DNA of 64,000 nucleotides, from positions 1,984,001 to 2,048,000 of the forward strand of contig NZ_CP167894.1 in the NCBI RefSeq assembly GCF_041504345.1, written 5' to 3'. The first letter of the stretch is position 1, and every line of letters begins with the position of its first letter. Both the position numbers and the translations under genes were made by a program. This document shows positions 60,927-64,000 of this stretch, piece after piece. Below the pieces are notes generated by a model. It was not told the DNA's origin. It saw nothing but the letters and a program-made list of their open reading frames with translations, and searched no databases. Source of the DNA: Vibrio sp. BS-M-Sm-2 (GTDB lineage Bacteria; Pseudomonadota; Gammaproteobacteria; Enterobacterales; Vibrionaceae).

Positions 60927-62165
60927 ATGACGGAAAAAAAGAAGCGCGGATTATTATCGTGGCTTGGTTTTGGTGAAGAAGAACAAAGCCTAAAAACTCA
61001 GAATGAAGCGAACGTAGAAAGCGTTGAAGATCAAACTGAAGTTGAATCACAAGTTGAGGCTGAACAGGTCGCGCCTGAAGCTGAAGTCGCTATACCAACT
61101 GAATTTGAGCAAGCGCTTGAAGAAACTCAACAAGAGCAGCAACCTGTCGCAGCAGAAGCAGAAGCAGAAGCAGAAGCAGAAGCAGAGCAGGAAGAAGTGG
61201 TGGCTCCTCAAGCTAAGGTTGAAGAAGTACAAGAGAAGCCGACAGAAAGCTTCTTTGCTCGCCTTAAGCGCAGCCTAAGTCGTACTAAAGCAAACATCGG
61301 TGCGGGTTTCTTTGGTCTATTCAAAGGTAAGCAAATCGATGAAGATCTGTTTGAAGAGCTAGAAGAACAACTTCTGATTGCTGACGTGGGTATGAATACT
61401 ACCGTTAAGATCATTGAAAACCTGACAGAAAAAGCATCTCGCAATGACTTAAAAGATGGCGAAGCTCTATATGGTTTGCTCAAAGAAGAGATGGCAGACA
61501 TCTTAAGTCAAGTGGAACAGCCACTGGTTGTTGATACCACTAAAACACCTTACGTTATCTTAATGGTTGGTGTGAACGGTGTGGGTAAGACAACTACGAT
61601 CGGTAAGTTGGCGAAACAATTCCAAAATGAAGGCAAGAAAGTGATGCTAGCTGCGGGTGATACCTTCCGTGCAGCAGCGGTTGAACAGCTTCAGGTTTGG
61701 GGTCAGCGTAACGATGTGCCAGTTATCGCTCAGCACACTGGTGCGGACAGTGCGTCTGTTATCTACGATGCGATTGAAGCAGCGAAAGCGCGTGGCGTTG
61801 ATGTTGTGATTGCCGATACAGCGGGTCGTTTGCAGAATAAGAGCAACCTGATGGAAGAGCTACGCAAGATCGTTCGTGTAATGAAGAAGATTGATGACTC
61901 TGCACCACACGAAATCATGCTAACGCTAGATGCAGGTACGGGTCAGAATGCTATCAGCCAAGCGAAACTATTCAGTGAAGTGGCTCCGGTCACGGGTATT
62001 ACATTGACTAAGCTAGATGGTACGGCGAAAGGTGGTGTGATTTTCTCAATTGCTGACCAGTTCCAGATTCCAATCCGCTACATTGGTGTGGGTGAAGGTA
62101 TTGATGACCTGCGTCCATTTGAATCTAAAGACTTCATTGAAGCACTATTTAGCCGCGAAGAGTAA
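60927..62165 (+). CDS. ftsY: Signal recognition particle receptor FtsY
   Basis: SRP receptor GTPase that docks ribosomes at SecYEG. 412 residues. The acidic A domain (to about 110) is rich in Glu, Gln and Ala and includes a pure Ala-Glu run encoded by a GCAGAA microsatellite. The NG domain has the N region (FFARLKRSLSRTKANIG), G1 GVNGVGKTTTIGKLA near residue 215, the IBD region, DTAGRLQNK and TKLDGTAKGG. It is the first of ftsY-ftsE-ftsX. E. coli FtsY is longer (497) mainly in the A domain. Confidence 0.97.
   Translation: MTEKKKRGLLSWLGFGEEEQSLKTQNEANVESVEDQTEVESQVEAEQVAPEAEVAIPTEFEQALEETQQEQQPVAAEAEAEAEAEAEQEEVVAPQAKVEEVQEKPTESFFARLKRSLSRTKANIGAGFFGLFKGKQIDEDLFEELEEQLLIADVGMNTTVKIIENLTEKASRNDLKDGEALYGLLKEEMADILSQVEQPLVVDTTKTPYVILMVGVNGVGKTTTIGKLAKQFQNEGKKVMLAAGDTFRAAAVEQLQVWGQRNDVPVIAQHTGADSASVIYDAIEAAKARGVDVVIADTAGRLQNKSNLMEELRKIVRVMKKIDDSAPHEIMLTLDAGTGQNAISQAKLFSEVAPVTGITLTKLDGTAKGGVIFSIADQFQIPIRYIGVGEGIDDLRPFESKDFIEALFSREE
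61152..61186 (+). repeat. GCAGAA hexanucleotide repeat inside ftsY
   Basis: Five perfect GCAGAA units (61152-61181) and a degenerate sixth, coding for alternating Ala and Glu. Unit changes keep the frame, so the A domain could vary in length without loss of function. Confidence 0.85.
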
Positions 62166-62243
62166 CGCGAGTAGCAAAGTGGTTTATCCTTAATTTGCTA
62201 CCGTTTTTAAATTTGATATTAGTGATCGTAAGAGGAATTTTCG

Positions 62244-62921
62244 GTGATCAAATTTCAGCAAGTGAGTAAAGCTTACCGAGGTGGAAGACAAGCGCTCCAA
62301 AAAGTAGACTTTCACCTGAAACGTGGAGAGATGGCTTTTTTGGGTGGGCACTCTGGGGCTGGTAAAAGTACCTTGCTGAAGTTGATCTGCGCGATAGAGC
62401 GTCCAACCGATGGACGAGTCTGGTTCAACGATCACGATATCACTCGTATCCCAGCCAAAGACATTCCTTTCTTACGTCGTAATATTGGGATTGTTTTTCA
62501 AGACCATCGCCTGCTGATGGATCGCTCGATCTTCGATAACGTTGCTCTGCCTATGCGCATTGAATCTATTTCTGAAAACGAAATAAAACGCCGAGTCAGT
62601 GCTGCGTTGGACAAAACAGGTTTACTAGACAAGGCCCGTTGTTTGCCAAGCCAACTTTCGGGTGGTGAACAACAACGCGTGGGTATTGCTCGAGCTGTGG
62701 TGAACCGCCCAACTCTGCTTTTAGCAGATGAGCCTACCGGTAACCTAGATCCTGAATTATCTAACCGTGTGTTGCGATTGTTTGAAGAGTTCAACCGCGC
62801 AGGTGTTACGATCATCCTAGCGACGCACGATATCGGGTTAGTGAACACTCGCCCTCAATACCGCCATCTTGAATTAAACCAAGGATTTTTGAGTGAGGTT
62901 GAAGACTATGGCCGCGAATAA
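62244..62921 (+). CDS. ftsE: Cell-division ABC ATPase FtsE
   Basis: ATPase that, with FtsX, controls periplasmic peptidoglycan hydrolases at the septum. 225 residues (E. coli 222). Walker [17 protein letters not shown]-loop [10 protein letters not shown], signature [14 protein letters not shown], Walker [13 protein letters not shown] and the H-loop ATHD are all intact. The start is GTG at 62244 with AGAGGA upstream. Its end overlaps ftsX by 14 bases. Confidence 0.97.
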   Translation: MIKFQQVSKAYRGGRQALQKVDFHLKRGEMAFLGGHSGAGKSTLLKLICAIERPTDGRVWFNDHDITRIPAKDIPFLRRNIGIVFQDHRLLMDRSIFDNVALPMRIESISENEIKRRVSAALDKTGLLDKARCLPSQLSGGEQQRVGIARAVVNRPTLLLADEPTGNLDPELSNRVLRLFEEFNRAGVTIILATHDIGLVNTRPQYRHLELNQGFLSEVEDYGRE

Positions 62922-63876
62922 GCGCATTAAGAAACCTCAATCTAATCGAGCAGCGAACCGCACCTCAAGCGACGGCTTCTTTATCGTTCACTGGAAACAA
63001 GCCAAGTCATCGTTCTCGCAAATGTGGCAGCGCCCGTTAGGCAACTTGCTGACCCTTGCGGTGATCTCAATGGCGTTGGCGATGCCAGCTTGTTTGTACC
63101 TATTGGGTAAAAATGTGGGTGAAGTAGCGCAAGATGTCACTAGCCCGTCACAAATAAGTGCTTATGTAGAGGATGGTATTCCTGAGCCCCGAGTAATGGT
63201 GCTTAAGGATGAAATCGAAAGTTGGGATCAAGTCGAGCTGGTGGAGTACATCTCTCCACAGCAAGGGCTTGCAGACCTCAGCCAGTATTCTGGTTTTGAA
63301 GATGCCCTAACCATCTTAGACGATTATTCACTGCCAGGTGTGCTGGTGATTACGCCAAGCGTACACAGCGATACCCTAATTAAAGAACTGGCAGGCACAG
63401 TTAAACAACAAGAATTAGTCACCGATGTTCGTTTAGACGAAGATTGGTTAGCTCGATTAGATGCGATCAAAGCATTAGCGGCTGTCATCGTGATTACCTT
63501 AACGGTATTGATGTTGGGCGCGGTATTTCTGATTATCGGCAATACACTACGATTTAATGTGTTGGCGCATAAAGAAGAGATTCAAACCATGAAGCTGATT
63601 GGTGCGACCGACAGTTATATTCTTCGACCATACCTTTATGCAGGGATGTGGTTTGGCGTTTTAGGTTCGATTAGCGCTTGGGTAATGACGGCATTGATTA
63701 CCGTATTACTGAACAGCGCAGTGGATGACTTGGCTCAGCTATACGACAGTCACTTCCGTTTAATTGGCCTGAGTTGGGATGAGTCTTTACTGCTTTTGAT
63801 CGTCGGAACCCTGCTGGGTAGTGTGGCTGCGAAGCTTTCTGCACAGCGTCACCTAAAAGAAATTGAACCAGTTTAG
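62908..63876 (+). CDS. ftsX: Cell-division permease FtsX
   Basis: Membrane partner of FtsE. 322 residues from the ATG at 62908; a GTG at 62893 would add five. It has a basic cytosolic N-tail, a first membrane helix (NLLTLAVISMALAMPACLYLL), a periplasmic domain (about residues 70-200, binding hydrolase activators such as EnvC), then three C-terminal helices (VIVITLTVLMLGAVFLIIG, and GMWFGVLGSISAWVMTALIT). The NTLRFNVLAHKEEIQTMKLIGAT loop is conserved in FtsX. Expected next gene is rpoH, outside the window. Confidence 0.96.
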   Translation: MAANKRIKKPQSNRAANRTSSDGFFIVHWKQAKSSFSQMWQRPLGNLLTLAVISMALAMPACLYLLGKNVGEVAQDVTSPSQISAYVEDGIPEPRVMVLKDEIESWDQVELVEYISPQQGLADLSQYSGFEDALTILDDYSLPGVLVITPSVHSDTLIKELAGTVKQQELVTDVRLDEDWLARLDAIKALAAVIVITLTVLMLGAVFLIIGNTLRFNVLAHKEEIQTMKLIGATDSYILRPYLYAGMWFGVLGSISAWVMTALITVLLNSAVDDLAQLYDSHFRLIGLSWDESLLLLIVGTLLGSVAAKLSAQRHLKEIEPV

Positions 63877-63930
63877 GTGAATAGAGTCATATTTAGACGA
63901 AAAATAGGCACTTCTTAACCAGTTTTTGTC

Positions 63931-63958
63931 TTGTATAGACGAATTGATTATGCATAAT
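63931..63958 (+). promoter_or_regulatory. Candidate promoter for the next gene (probably rpoH)
   Basis: TTGTAT, a 16-base spacer and CATAAT. The gene itself lies beyond the window; rpoH follows ftsX in E. coli and in vibrios. Confidence 0.4.
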
Positions 63959-63970
63959 TACTTCCCCCTC

Positions 63971-63998
63971 CTTGAAACCTGTTCATTTTAGGTTCAAG
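63971..63998. other. Inverted repeat at the window end
   Basis: CTTGAAACCT and AGGTTCAAG flank about nine bases and can form a stem with one bulge. It could be a terminator for ftsX (the following bases are not in the window) or a leader hairpin of the next gene. Confidence 0.45.
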
Positions 63999-64000
63999 AT

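Overview
The window looks like a stretch of the main chromosome of a marine Vibrio, probably of the Splendidus clade. The reasons are the 16S sequence, the tandem rRNA operons, and the protein sequences of TrxA, Rho, CyaA, UbiD and RecQ. Most genes are core housekeeping genes. Several blocks match Escherichia coli gene neighbourhoods but are joined differently: rarD/recQ; gppA-rhlB/trxA-rho; ubiD-fre; hemCDXY/cyaA-cyaY; lptM-dapF-xerC-yigB; yigL-pldB/rhtB; and yhhM/yhhN/yhhL-rsmD/ftsYEX. Species assignment is inference.

Layout. 1-4642: a gene fragment, rarD, recQ, a small DUF3630-type gene and the queuosine-precursor transporter yhhQ, whose leader carries a likely preQ1-I riboswitch. 4703-6128: a complete IS3-family (IS150-like) element that inserted, with a 3-bp target duplication, into one arm of the terminator between yhhQ and gppA. 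6168-14973: gppA-rhlB (leftward), then trxA, rho, an exported helical protein, and ubiD-ferredoxin-fre. 14974-26317: two complete rRNA operons in tandem. The first has a tRNA-free spacer; the second carries tRNA-Ile and tRNA-Ala in the spacer and ends with tRNA-Asp and a strong terminator. 26318-27000: gene-free DNA. 27042-31138: hemC-hemD-hemX-hemY, divergent from class I adenylate cyclase cyaA, with two CRP-like sites between them. 34083-39103: cyaY opposite lptM-lysA-dapF-DUF484-xerC-yigB.

39273-44444: two adjacent paralogous FIST-GGDEF-EAL signalling proteins with degenerate GGDEF and intact-looking EAL domains. 44625-50048: a DTW-domain tRNA modification enzyme, a lipoprotein gene that may be frameshifted, an EVE protein, yigL, pldB and rhtB. 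50094-51314: an EAL-HDOD protein. 51384-54912: an arsenate-resistance cluster (arsR, gapdh, a cysteine phosphatase-like gene, arsJ). It has a near-perfect ArsR operator, a palindromic repeat between gapdh and the phosphatase gene, and a terminator just before arsJ. 54954-63876: an acyltransferase, yhhM, small membrane proteins, yhhN, yecH, an octanucleotide repeat array, yhgN, yhhL-rsmD and ftsY-ftsE-ftsX. The window ends in what should be the rpoH promoter region.

How the genes work together. The ars genes form a coherent pathway: GAPDH makes 1-arseno-3-phosphoglycerate and ArsJ exports it, under ArsR control; the phosphatase-like member has no role that I know of. cyaA appears feedback-controlled by cAMP-CRP. 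Three EAL proteins within 12 kb suggest a local concentration of c-di-GMP turnover genes. The least explained parts are the ars phosphatase and attenuator-like terminator, the FIST-GGDEF-EAL pair, the G/T-rich gene-free block at 57.2-57.7 kb and the gene-free block at 26.3-27.0 kb. No CRISPR array, prophage or integron was seen.
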